The notes beneath the pieces were generated by a model, which ran no database searches, was not told the DNA's origin, and saw only the letters and a list, made by a program, of their open reading frames with translations. A stretch of DNA of 64,000 bases from Nocardia acididurans (GTDB taxonomy: Bacteria; Actinomycetota; Actinomycetes; Mycobacteriales; Mycobacteriaceae): assembly GCF_016741815.1 (NCBI RefSeq), contig NZ_JAERRJ010000009.1, positions 186,001-250,000 of the forward strand, given 5' to 3'. Positions 16,596 through 24,427 of this stretch are shown piece after piece (position 1 is the stretch's first letter; every line of letters begins with the position of its first letter). The translations under genes and the position numbers were made by a program.

Positions 16596-18218
16596 TCAGC
16601 GCGGAGCGACCGCCGCGTCCGCATGTGCGGCGGCATATCGCTTCGCTGCCGCGTAGTTCGCCTTGCCGCTGGGCTGACGTGTCACCTCGTCGACGATCCA
16701 ATAGCGCCGGGGCGCTTTGTATCCGGCAATCCGGGACCGCACATGCGTGTCCACCTCGCGCAGATCCAGGGTCGCTCCCGCCCGAGGTTGCACGATGGCC
16801 GCCACGCCCTGACCGAACCGTGCGTCGGATACTCCGATAACCAAGGCGTCGAACACATTCGGATGCGAGGTGAGCGCGCCCTCCACCTCCTCGGGAAAGA
16901 CCTTCTCGCCGCCGGTGTTGATGCACTCCGAGCCGCGGCCCAGCAGAGTGACGGTGCCGTCCGCCTCGTAGCGGGCATAGTCGCCCGGCACCACGTACCG
17001 TTGGCCCGCCACCTCCACGAAGATGGTCGCGGACTTCTCGGGATCCTTGTAATAGCCGAGCGGGACATGGCCGGTGCGTGCCATGCGGCCGATCGCGCCC
17101 GGTGCGGGCGGCACCAGGTTTCCGTCGTCGTCGATCAACGCGGACTGCGCCCCGAACTTCACCCTGGGGCCCTGGGAATGATCGGCGTCCCTGGTGACCA
17201 CGGACAGGCCGGTGCTACCGCTCTCCGAGGAACCGACGACATCGGTGATGAACAGATTCGGGAACAGGTCCAAGTACTGCTGTTTCAACGACTGGGAGAA
17301 CAGGGCGGCCTGGCTGGTGAACGCCCACAGCGACGAGGTGTCGTAGGCGGTCTCCCGGTAGGCGTCCAGTAGCGGCCGGGCCATGGCATCGCCGACCACG
17401 GCCAGCACGTTCACCCGATGCCGCTGCACCGTCCGCCACACCTCGTGGGCGTCGAACCTGGGCACGAAAACGATGGTGCCGCCGGAGTTGAGTGTGATGA
17501 ACGCGGCCCACTGCGCCGCGCCGTGGATCAGCGGGGCCAGTGGGGCCATGACGATTCCGGCGGGGGAGTTCTTCGCGGTGTTCGCGAGCTCCCATTCGTC
17601 GGCCACGTATTCGCCGGTGACATGGTTGATGCCGCCGCCGAGGCTGCGCCAGACGTCCTCATGGGTCCACATCACGCCTTTGGGCATGCCCGTGGTGCCG
17701 CCGGTGTAGAGGATGTAGAGGTCGTCGGAGGCGCGCTGTTCGAAATCGCGTTCGGGGGACCCGGCGGCCAGGGCGTCGGCATAGGCGACGCCGCCGAAAC
17801 GGGTGTAGTCGAGTCCCGAATCATCATCCACGACAACGAATTCCGTGAGCTTCGGACAGGCGTGGGCGATCTCCGCAACCACCTCGGAGTAGGTGCGCTC
17901 ATGGATGAGCGCCTTCAGGTCGGCGTTGTCGGCGATGTAGCGCACCTCCTCGGCCACGTAGCGGTAGTTCACCGATACCGCGACCGCGCGCAGCTTGTAG
18001 GCCGCGAGCATCGTCTCCAGCGCCTCGATGGAGTTGCGCGAGTACACGCCGACATGGTCGCCACGCCCGATTCCCTTGGCGGACAAGTGATGTGCGAGGC
18101 GGTTCGCACGCTGGTCGAGTTCTCGGTAGGTGACCTGCCGGTCGCCGCAGATGACGGCTATCCGATCCGGTACCGCGTCCACTGCATGTTCGAAAAGGTC
18201 TGCGACATTGAGAGCCAT
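16596..18218 (-). CDS. FadD19/FadD17-like acyl-CoA synthetase
   Basis: 540-residue adenylate-forming enzyme, paralogous to fadD19 at 12867. It has the P-loop YTGGTTGMPKG, a VVGSSESGSTG segment where fadD19 has SIGSSETGFGG, GRGSECINTGGEKVFPEEVE, and the terminal lysine region QPSGKANY. The N-terminus MALNVADLFEHAVDAVPDR is close to that of M. tuberculosis FadD19. ATG 18218 is preferred over GTG 18227 because of the AGGG spacing and family length. No KstR-type box was seen upstream. It probably activates a sterol- or branched-chain carboxylate; the exact orthologue is uncertain. Confidence 0.8.
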   Translation of the reverse strand: MALNVADLFEHAVDAVPDRIAVICGDRQVTYRELDQRANRLAHHLSAKGIGRGDHVGVYSRNSIEALETMLAAYKLRAVAVSVNYRYVAEEVRYIADNADLKALIHERTYSEVVAEIAHACPKLTEFVVVDDDSGLDYTRFGGVAYADALAAGSPERDFEQRASDDLYILYTGGTTGMPKGVMWTHEDVWRSLGGGINHVTGEYVADEWELANTAKNSPAGIVMAPLAPLIHGAAQWAAFITLNSGGTIVFVPRFDAHEVWRTVQRHRVNVLAVVGDAMARPLLDAYRETAYDTSSLWAFTSQAALFSQSLKQQYLDLFPNLFITDVVGSSESGSTGLSVVTRDADHSQGPRVKFGAQSALIDDDGNLVPPAPGAIGRMARTGHVPLGYYKDPEKSATIFVEVAGQRYVVPGDYARYEADGTVTLLGRGSECINTGGEKVFPEEVEGALTSHPNVFDALVIGVSDARFGQGVAAIVQPRAGATLDLREVDTHVRSRIAGYKAPRRYWIVDEVTRQPSGKANYAAAKRYAAAHADAAVAPR

Positions 18219-18311
18219 GCGGTTCACCCTGGCAGCGCGTGAACGGGTGGAGAACGGAAAAGCCCTGGCAGGAAAGGGTCAGTGACGACAGGAAGTGGTC
18301 AGGGCAGCGCT

Positions 18312-18344
18312 CGGCCCGCCGAATTGTTCGGCGGGCCGGGGGTT
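18312..18344. terminator. Hairpin between the VOC and FadD genes
   Basis: A perfect 12-bp stem (18312-18323 and 18327-18338) with a 3-nt loop lies 15 nt beyond the VOC gene stop on the minus strand. A T tract exists only on the plus strand, so minus-strand termination relies on the stem. Confidence 0.6.
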
Positions 18345-18352
18345 TTCGGGGG

Positions 18353-18772
18353 TCAGTTGGTGCCGGGGTAGTCCATGAAGAAGGGCTCCCACTGGTGGCC
18401 GTCGGGGTCGAGGAAGGTGCGGCCGTGCATGCCTACCTGGGCTTCCTGGGCTCGCTTGTCGGTGTTGATCTCTTCGGTGCCGCCGGCTTGCAGGGCGGCT
18501 TCGGTGAGGGTGTCCACTTCGGCGGCGCTGCCGAGGGCGACCGCGTAGGCGGCGGTCACGGTGGCCTTGGTGTCGCCGATGGGGCGGGGGGAGAAGGTGG
18601 TGAAGAAGTCGTGGGTCAGCAGCATGAGGCAGATGTTGTCGTCGACCACGATGCAGGCGGCGTTGCCGTCGGTGAAGTCCTGGTTCACCTTCCAGCCCAG
18701 CGCCTCGTAGAAGGCCTTCGACCGGTCCAGGTCGGAGACGGGGAGGTTGATGAAGATCATCTTGCTGGCCAT
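18353..18772 (-). CDS. VOC (glyoxalase/dioxygenase-fold) family protein
   Basis: 139-residue protein with two beta-alpha-beta-beta-beta units. The first holds FINLPVSDLDRSKAFYEALGW; the second holds a FLDPDGHQWEPFFMDY end with a histidine-glutamate pair typical of metal-binding VOC sites. The family includes glyoxalase I, extradiol dioxygenases and antibiotic-binding proteins, and no specific reaction can be named. ATG 18772 is preferred to longer in-frame starts and has GAAAGGA upstream. It is divergent from the glycosyltransferase gene with a 178-bp spacer. Confidence 0.8.
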   Translation of the reverse strand: MASKMIFINLPVSDLDRSKAFYEALGWKVNQDFTDGNAACIVVDDNICLMLLTHDFFTTFSPRPIGDTKATVTAAYAVALGSAAEVDTLTEAALQAGGTEEINTDKRAQEAQVGMHGRTFLDPDGHQWEPFFMDYPGTN

Positions 18773-18950
18773 GGTGGCTCGTCCTTTCCTTCCGCAATCC
18801 CATTGCGTGTTCATCGGTGTCATGGGTGAGGACGGGGCGTGCGTGGAAAACTCATCGGTTATGCGGCACTGTGGTCTGTGACACATCATTTGCGCATCGC
18901 CCGGTGGCGGGTCGGGGCGGCATGCAAGAGTGGCTGTTGGGAGGTGCCTG

Positions 18951-20147
18951 ATGAAGAACAGCTACCTGGTCGCGCTCACCGGCGGCGGCGGGACGGTACC
19001 GCCGGAGCTGGGCGTGGTGCGCCGCCTCGTCGAGCGCGGGCACCGGGTCACCGTGCTCGCCGAGGAATCCATGGCCGCCGAGGTGGCCGCCACCGGTGCG
19101 CGGTTGCGCGCCCGTGCGGGTGTGGGTTTCGCCGCCGACACCGCTGATGAGATCGACAGTGCGGCACCGGATTTCGTACTCACCTCCGGTCATGCGTTCG
19201 GGGCCATGGTGGCCGCGCAGAGCCGGGGGATCCCGTTCGTCGTGCTCATGCCGGGCATCTACCCGCTGCCGGTCGAGGGCACGCCGCCGCCCGGCTCCGG
19301 ATTCGGGCGGGCGCTGGGGTCGCTGAGCCGGACCCGCGACAGCGTCGTGGGCTCGCTCGTGCAGCGCCGCTGGGATCAGGAACTGCTGCCGAAACTCAAC
19401 GATCTGCGCGCCGGATTCGGGTTGGAACGGCTGGCGCACTATCGCGATCAGGTGCAGCTGGCGCATCGGCAGCTCGTATTGTCCAGTGCCGCATTCGATT
19501 TCCCGGCGCAGTGGCCCGATGGTGTGCGATTCACCGGGCCGGTGCTGGACGATCCGCCCTGGGCCCGCGATAGCGAGTGGGCCGTGCCCGAGGGTGGCGA
19601 TCCGCTGGTGCTGGTCTCGCTGTCCTCCGCCTTCGGGCACCGCACCGACACGCTGCGGCGGGTGGCCGATGCGCTCGGCAGGCTTCCCGTGCGCGGTGTC
19701 ATCACCACCGGCCCCGCGGTCGAGCCCGCCGATATCTCCGCACCTGCCAATGTGTCCGTGCTGCGGGGCGCTCCGCACCGTCAGGTCATGCGCCACGCCG
19801 CCCTGGTCGTGACGCACGGCGGCCACGCCACCCTCATGAAGGGCTTCGCCGCCGACCTGCCCGCCCTGGTCCTGCCGCACGATCGGGAGGGTGCCGACAA
19901 CGCCGCCCGCGTCCGCGCCCACAGTGCCGGAATCGTCTTGCCCCGCACGGCATCTCCGCATCGCATAGCCCGCGCCGTGCAGCGCCTGCTCCGCAGTCCT
20001 GCCCACTACCGTGCCGCCGCGCACCTCGGCCGCGCCATTCGCGACGACGCCGCCGGTGATCAGCTCCTGCGCGAACTCGAACCGACGGGAGATCATCCAG
20101 GCGTGCTGCCGGAGCGTATCTTTCCGGTCCGCGAATTCGAATCCTGA
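18951..20147 (+). CDS. GT1-type UDP-glycosyltransferase-like protein
   Basis: 398 residues with the two-Rossmann architecture of GT-B glycosyltransferases. A Gly-rich N-terminal loop (LTGGGGTVPPELGVVRRLVERGHRVTVL) leads the acceptor half. The C-terminal donor site contains VLRGAPHRQVMRHAALVVTHGGHATLMKGFAADLPALVLPHDREGADNA, in which the HGG and the D-N/Q pair are the nucleotide-sugar-binding residues of the MGT/UGT family. Acceptors in this family include sterols, macrolides and flavonoids, so a sterol-related role is possible but unproven. GGGAGG precedes ATG 18951. Confidence 0.82.
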   Translation: MKNSYLVALTGGGGTVPPELGVVRRLVERGHRVTVLAEESMAAEVAATGARLRARAGVGFAADTADEIDSAAPDFVLTSGHAFGAMVAAQSRGIPFVVLMPGIYPLPVEGTPPPGSGFGRALGSLSRTRDSVVGSLVQRRWDQELLPKLNDLRAGFGLERLAHYRDQVQLAHRQLVLSSAAFDFPAQWPDGVRFTGPVLDDPPWARDSEWAVPEGGDPLVLVSLSSAFGHRTDTLRRVADALGRLPVRGVITTGPAVEPADISAPANVSVLRGAPHRQVMRHAALVVTHGGHATLMKGFAADLPALVLPHDREGADNAARVRAHSAGIVLPRTASPHRIARAVQRLLRSPAHYRAAAHLGRAIRDDAAGDQLLRELEPTGDHPGVLPERIFPVREFES

Positions 20148-20226
20148 CCGCCCGCCCCCGAATTCGGCTGTCCGATTTCCGAGCGTCTCCCGCGCGGCGA
20201 GTACGGATCCGGATTACCGTGACCGC

Positions 20227-20916
20227 ATGGATTTCCTGGCAGTCCTGCGCACCGAGCTCACCACCTTCGGCGGTCTGATCACCCCTGACGCCGATCTCGC
20301 GGCCCCCGTCCCCACCTGTGGCGACTGGACCTTCTACGACCTCGTCGACCATATGGGCCAGGGCAACCTCTGGGTGGTCACCGCCGTGGCCGAGAACCGC
20401 GGCGACTTCCAGGGCCCACCCGCCCCGAAGGACGCCACCGACCTGCGTGCCTGGTACGACGAAACCGCCGACGCCATCCTCGAATCCCTCTCGGCGGCAC
20501 CGGAAACCCCCGCCTGGACCTTCACCCGCCTGCTCCCGCGCAACGTAGCCTTCTGGCGTCGCCGCCGCGCCCAGGAAACCCTCATGCACCGCTGGGACGC
20601 CCAGAACGCCCTCGGCACCCCGCAACCCTTCGACCCGGCGCTCGCCGACGACGGCATCACCGAGATCTTCGAAATGTTCGCCCAGCGCATGATCGACCGC
20701 GGCCTCGCCACCGCCCCCGCCACCGCCCTGCGCGTCCGCAGCACCGACACCGACCGCACCTGGACCTACGGCCCCGGCGACGCCGTCACCGAAATCTCGG
20801 CCACCGCATCCGATCTGCTGCTCGCCCTCTGGCAGCGCATCCCCACCTCCGCCCTCACTTGGGAGGGCGACCGCCCCGCCGGCGAGAAGGTCCTGGCCGG
20901 GCCCCTCGTCCCCTGA
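20227..20916 (+). CDS. Maleylpyruvate isomerase-fold (DinB-like) protein
   Basis: 229 residues with an N-terminal four-helix DinB-type bundle. The metal-ligand histidines are suggested by CGDWTFYDLVDHMGQGN and by RRAQETLMHRWDAQNALG. A C-terminal SCP-2-like/MDMPI-C region ends in LLLALWQRIP. This is the layout of mycothiol-dependent maleylpyruvate isomerase-like proteins, common and functionally diverse in actinobacteria; a mycothiol-linked transferase activity is the usual inference. The start is ATG 20227. Confidence 0.8.
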   Translation: MDFLAVLRTELTTFGGLITPDADLAAPVPTCGDWTFYDLVDHMGQGNLWVVTAVAENRGDFQGPPAPKDATDLRAWYDETADAILESLSAAPETPAWTFTRLLPRNVAFWRRRRAQETLMHRWDAQNALGTPQPFDPALADDGITEIFEMFAQRMIDRGLATAPATALRVRSTDTDRTWTYGPGDAVTEISATASDLLLALWQRIPTSALTWEGDRPAGEKVLAGPLVP

Positions 20917-20937
20917 CTTCCGGTATGACGAAAGTCG

Positions 20938-20965
20938 TGTCTACTGATTGTCTACTCGGTAGAAT
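20938..20965 (+). promoter_or_regulatory. Promoter and likely autoregulatory operator of the toxin-antitoxin pair
   Basis: TGTCTACT is repeated at 20938-20945 and 20949-20956, an 11-bp period (one helical turn). The second copy merges into the inverted repeat TCTAC-TCG-GTAGA (20951-20963). A TAGAAT -10 (20960-20965) ends 6 nt before the antitoxin ATG, predicting a leaderless transcript whose promoter is covered by the operator. Confidence 0.7.
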
Positions 20966-20971
20966 CCGGGT

Positions 20972-21232
20972 ATGACTGATGCTCGGACGTCGATCAAGAC
21001 AACGGTGGCGACTCGGGACAAACTAAATGCCCTGACTCCCAAGGGGCGGACCATGGAGGACACTCTGCGGATGCTCATCGCCGAGCACGAGTCACGGCGG
21101 ATGCGTCAGCGAATGGCCTGGGAGGCGCGGCTCGAACGCGCGCAAGCCGATCCGCAGGCCGTTGTCTGGGCCGAGCGGGAGGCCGACCGATTGGCCAAGT
21201 ACCTCGAGGATCGCCAGGCGGGTGGACGGTGA
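20972..21232 (+). CDS. Antitoxin of a VapBC-like type II system (ribbon-helix-helix-like)
   Basis: 86-residue charged protein. The N-terminus RTSIKTTVATRDKLNALTP resembles a ribbon-helix-helix DNA-binding strand (SIKTTV), followed by the helix RTMEDTLRMLIAEHE. The Arg/Glu-rich C-terminus would wrap the toxin. It overlaps the toxin gene by GTGA (21229-21232), the usual translational coupling for such pairs, and has a candidate operator directly upstream. Confidence 0.78.
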   Translation: MTDARTSIKTTVATRDKLNALTPKGRTMEDTLRMLIAEHESRRMRQRMAWEARLERAQADPQAVVWAEREADRLAKYLEDRQAGGR

Positions 21233-21648
21233 CAGGATTCGTTGTGGACGACACCATCATCCACGCGTACTCCCATGGTTCGAACGTCGCTGCCCACCTG
21301 ATCGCGAGCCTGGCCGCCCGGGATATCAGAGCTTCGTTCGCCGCTGTGGCTCTCGCGGTCGCCGAGGCGGAATTGTCGGAGGAGCAGTGCGATGAGATCA
21401 GCGGCGTCATCGACCATCTGGAGTCGTTGTCGCTGGAACCGCTGTCGGATGCCGAGGAGGTCTTCGAACTCTCGAGGATCATCGGGGTGATGGGCGATCC
21501 ACAGGATGTGGCCGCAGCGCACATCATCTATACCGCGAAGCGTTTCGACTGGCCGATCATCACGGTGGACCGAGCACGGTGGAAGCCGGTCGCGGCCAGG
21601 CTGCCATGGGCGCTCGAGCTGGTCGAGCTCTCCGAACCCGGGGCATGA
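21229..21648 (+). CDS. PIN-domain toxin, VapC-like ribonuclease
   Basis: 139 residues. It starts FVVDDTIIHAYSHGS with the first acidic residues of a PIN active site. A later GDPQDVAAAHIIYTAKRFDWPIITVDRARW supplies the D-x-x-x-A and TxD elements typical of the conserved metal-binding Asp residues. VapC toxins cleave tRNA or rRNA sites; the specific target is unknown. The GTG start at 21229 overlaps the antitoxin stop. It converges with fadE27 across a hairpin. Confidence 0.75.
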   Translation: MTGFVVDDTIIHAYSHGSNVAAHLIASLAARDIRASFAAVALAVAEAELSEEQCDEISGVIDHLESLSLEPLSDAEEVFELSRIIGVMGDPQDVAAAHIIYTAKRFDWPIITVDRARWKPVAARLPWALELVELSEPGA

Positions 21649-21653
21649 GAAGA

Positions 21654-21689
21654 GAACGGCAGCAGCACCTTTCGGGGCTGCCGCCGTTC
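21654..21689. terminator. Bidirectional hairpin between the toxin gene and fadE27
   Basis: Arms 21654-21666 and 21677-21689 pair at 12 of 13 positions around a 10-nt loop, in the 51-bp gap between convergent genes. Confidence 0.65.
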
Positions 21690-21699
21690 CCCGGTGGTA

Positions 21700-22821
21700 C
21701 TACTGCGCGGCCAGCTGCGCGCCGAGGGCGCGGAGGTGGTCGGTGGCGCCGCCGAGGGCGAACTCGTTGTGTTTGGCGGCGGTGAAGTACTGGTTGACGA
21801 TGTGGTCGCGGTCGATGCCTACGCCGCCGTGGATGTGGACGACGGTGTGGGAGACGCGGTGGCCTGCCTCGGCTGCCCAGTATTTGGCGGTGTGGATTTC
21901 GGCGGTGGCGTCCAGGCCTTCCGAGAGACGCCAGGCGGCCTGTTGGACGGCGAGGCGGACGCCCTGGACGTCGATGTAGGCGTCGGCGAGGCGCTGGGCT
22001 ACGGCTTGGAAGCTGCCGATCTTGCGGGCGAACTGTTCGCGTTCGCGGGCGTAGTCGGCTACCAGTTCGAGGCCCTTTTCCAGGGTGCCGAGCTGCTGGG
22101 CGGCGAGGGCGAACCAGGCGCGTTCCAGGAGCCAGGTGAGGATTTCCGGGCCCTGGTCGAGGGTGGCGATCAATTCGGCGGGGGCGCCGGCGAATTCGAT
22201 CTCGGCCTCGGGGGAGCGGTCGGTGACGATCTGGTCGGAGATGTGGACGGCGGGGTCGGACGGGTCGACCAGGAAGACCGCGGCGACGCCGTTCACGGTG
22301 GCGGGCACCAGGATTCGGGCGGCCTGGCGGGCGTAGGGGACGGTGGTCTTGAGGCCGGTGATGCGCCAGGAGCCGTTCTCGTCGGCGGTGGTGACGGGGT
22401 TGGCGGGCTCCCAGTTGCGTTCCTCGCTCAGGGCCGCGGTGAGGATGATCTCGCCGGTGGCGGCCTGAGAAGCCAAGGCGCGCTGGGATTCCGAGCCGAA
22501 CTTCGCCAGCGCGCCCGCGCCCAGCACGATCGACCACAGGTAGGGGACCGCGGCCACGGACTTGCCGAGCTCGCGCAGGATGGCGGCCTGCTCGAGGACG
22601 CCGAAATCGCTGCCGCCCACCGACTCCGGGAGTGCGGCGGACAGCACGCCGGTCTCGGCGAGCGAGGCCCACAGCGCTTCGTCGAAGCGCACGGTGGGGT
22701 TGCCGTCGGCGGCGGTGTTCTTGTCGAGTTCACGCAGCTTGTCGGCGGTGACCAGCTTGCCGGTCACGTCGGCGGTGAGGCGGGCCAGATCCTGCTGGGC
22801 CTCGGTGAGAGTGAAATCCAT
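21700..22821 (-). CDS. fadE27: Acyl-CoA dehydrogenase FadE27 (ChsE5-type subunit)
   Basis: 373 residues, the same length as M. tuberculosis FadE27 (Rv3505), and in the same place between fadE26 and the mce4 side of the locus. It has a DFTLTEAQQDLARLTADV N-terminus, REREQFARKIGSFQAVAQRLAD and HIHGGVGIDRDHIVNQYF in the C-terminal helical domain. In mycobacteria FadE26 and FadE27 form an alpha2beta2 dehydrogenase that desaturates 3-oxo-cholest-4-en-26-oyl-CoA in the first side-chain beta-oxidation cycle. It follows fadE26 by 22 bp in one operon. Confidence 0.93.
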   Translation of the reverse strand: MDFTLTEAQQDLARLTADVTGKLVTADKLRELDKNTAADGNPTVRFDEALWASLAETGVLSAALPESVGGSDFGVLEQAAILRELGKSVAAVPYLWSIVLGAGALAKFGSESQRALASQAATGEIILTAALSEERNWEPANPVTTADENGSWRITGLKTTVPYARQAARILVPATVNGVAAVFLVDPSDPAVHISDQIVTDRSPEAEIEFAGAPAELIATLDQGPEILTWLLERAWFALAAQQLGTLEKGLELVADYAREREQFARKIGSFQAVAQRLADAYIDVQGVRLAVQQAAWRLSEGLDATAEIHTAKYWAAEAGHRVSHTVVHIHGGVGIDRDHIVNQYFTAAKHNEFALGGATDHLRALGAQLAAQ

Positions 22822-22843
22822 TGGAGTTACCTGGCTTTCGAAA

Positions 22844-24037
22844 TCAGCGGGCGGCCGGGGGCTGCTTCAGGGCGGTCATGGCGATGATGTCGCGCTGCAC
22901 CTCGTTGGTGCCGCCGCCGAAGGTGAGGATCAGGCAGGCGCGGTGCATGCGCTCGAGCCGCCCGCGCAGCTGCGCGCCCGGCGAATCCTGGCGCAGGTAG
23001 GCCTGCGGCCCCAGCACCTCCATGAGGGTGCGGTAGGCCTCGGTGGCCAGTTCGGTGCCGTACACCTTGCAGGAGGAGGCGTCCCACGGCCGCGGCGCGG
23101 CATCCCCGCCCGCGTCGGCGCGCGAGGCGACCTCCCAGTTCAGCAGCTTGAGGTACTCCACCTTGGCGTGCACCTTGGCCAGCGCGAGCTGCACCCACTC
23201 CTGGTCGATGACGCGGGAACCGTTGGAGTTCTTGGTGTTGCGCGCCCACTCGGTGGTCTGCGCGACGGCCAGCGCCAGCGGCGCGGAGGAGGTCAGCGCG
23301 ACCCGCTCATGGTTGAGCTGGTTGGTGACCAGCGACCAGCCGCCGTTCTCCGGCCCGACCATGTCGGAGTTCTTGACCCGCACGTCCTGGTAGTAGGTGG
23401 CGGAGGTGTCCGGCCCGGCCATGGTGTGCACGGGCGTCCACGAGAAGCCCTCGGCCGTGGTGGGCACGATGAACATCGAGATGCCCTTGTGCTTCTTGGC
23501 ATTCGGATCGGTGCGGGCGGCCAGCCAGATGTAGTCGGCGTAGGCGATGAGGGAGGTCCACATCTTCTGCCCGTTGATGATCCAGTCGTCGCCGTCGCGC
23601 ACCGCGGTGGTGCGCAGCGAGGCCAGGTCGGTGCCCGCGCCGGGTTCGGAATATCCGATGGCGAAATGCAATTCGCCCGCCGCGATCTTCGGCAGGAAGA
23701 ATTTCTTCTGCTCTTCGGTGCCGTAGTGCATGATCGTCGGCGCGACCGAGTTGATGGTCAGGAACGGCACCGGCGCGCCCGCGATGGCGGCCTCGTCGGT
23801 GAAGATCAGCTGATCCATGGTGGAGCGGTCCTGGCCGCCGTACTCCTTCGGCCAGCCGAGCGCGAGCCAGCCGTCGCGCCCCATTTCGGCGACGACCTCG
23901 CGGTACACATTGCCCGAACCGTATTCGCCGGTCTGGGCCGAAAGGGCCTCGCGCCGTTCGGGAGTGATCAGTTTGGCGAAGTAGTCACGCAGCTCAGCAC
24001 GAAGCTGTTCCTGTTGCGGCGTGTAGGCGATCCGCAT
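22844..24037 (-). CDS. fadE26: Acyl-CoA dehydrogenase FadE26 (ChsE4-type subunit)
   Basis: 397 residues with FAD-binding signatures GYSEPGAGTDLASLRTTAVRDGDDW and MWTSLIAYADYIWLAARTDPN, and the C-terminal FGGGTNEVQRDIIAM. It partners FadE27 to introduce the first double bond into the sterol side-chain acyl-CoA. It heads a two-gene operon divergent from fdxD, with a KstR box in the spacer. A paralogue of identical length lies in the PKS island at 52507-53700 and is about four-fifths identical by eye. Confidence 0.94.
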   Translation of the reverse strand: MRIAYTPQQEQLRAELRDYFAKLITPERREALSAQTGEYGSGNVYREVVAEMGRDGWLALGWPKEYGGQDRSTMDQLIFTDEAAIAGAPVPFLTINSVAPTIMHYGTEEQKKFFLPKIAAGELHFAIGYSEPGAGTDLASLRTTAVRDGDDWIINGQKMWTSLIAYADYIWLAARTDPNAKKHKGISMFIVPTTAEGFSWTPVHTMAGPDTSATYYQDVRVKNSDMVGPENGGWSLVTNQLNHERVALTSSAPLALAVAQTTEWARNTKNSNGSRVIDQEWVQLALAKVHAKVEYLKLLNWEVASRADAGGDAAPRPWDASSCKVYGTELATEAYRTLMEVLGPQAYLRQDSPGAQLRGRLERMHRACLILTFGGGTNEVQRDIIAMTALKQPPAAR

Positions 24038-24091
24038 GGTAGGTACCCCTAGCCTGAAGTTTCAGAGTTCTGCGCATCATCGCACAGGGGG

Positions 24092-24105
24092 TGGAACTTG
24101 TTCCA
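24092..24105. promoter_or_regulatory. KstR operator between fadE26 and fdxD
   Basis: TGGAACTTGTTCCA is a full KstR-consensus match and palindromic apart from its two central bases. It lies in the 156-bp divergent spacer and so may repress both directions. Confidence 0.9.
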
Positions 24106-24193
24106 GTATGAGGGTCCCCTAAGCCCATTTCGACTACCTCGTAAAGCACTTGCTTGTTACTCTCGGGCCATACCTGCGGTTAAGGAGTCACCA

Positions 24194-24382
24194 ATGAAGG
24201 TCACCGTTGATTTCGACCAGTGCGAAGCGAACGGCATCTGTGTCGGAATCGCCCCTGAAGTCTTCGATCTCGATGACGACGACCAGCTGCACGTCCTCGT
24301 CGACGAGGTGCCGAAGGCGGATGAGCACGACGTGAAGACTGCGGTCGCGCAGTGCCCCAAAGCGGCGCTGAAGCTCGCCTGA
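24194..24382 (+). CDS. fdxD: 3Fe-4S-type ferredoxin FdxD
   Basis: 62-residue ferredoxin with three cluster cysteines (C10, C16, C54, the last in CPKAAL). Asparagine N13 occupies the position where a 4Fe-4S protein has cysteine, the pattern of actinobacterial 3Fe-4S ferredoxins that feed P450s. It matches M. tuberculosis FdxD (Rv3503c) in size and in position next to fadE26 and the Rv3502c-like SDR. It could supply electrons to CYP125 or to the P450 of the PKS island. AAGGAG is at 24182-24187. Confidence 0.9.
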   Translation: MKVTVDFDQCEANGICVGIAPEVFDLDDDDQLHVLVDEVPKADEHDVKTAVAQCPKAALKLA

Positions 24383-24390
24383 ATCGATGC

Positions 24391-24420
24391 TTGCCCGCGA
24401 AGTGGAACACGTTCTAGAGT
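24391..24420 (+). promoter_or_regulatory. Promoter with KstR operator for the mce4-linked SDR
   Basis: The KstR box TGGAACACGTTCTA (24403-24416) overlaps a TAGAGT -10 (24415-24420); TTGCCC at 24391-24396 is a poor but correctly placed -35 (18-bp spacer). The GTG start at 24428 lies 7 nt after the -10, so the mRNA is probably leaderless. Confidence 0.8.
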
Positions 24421-24427
24421 CGGCCCG

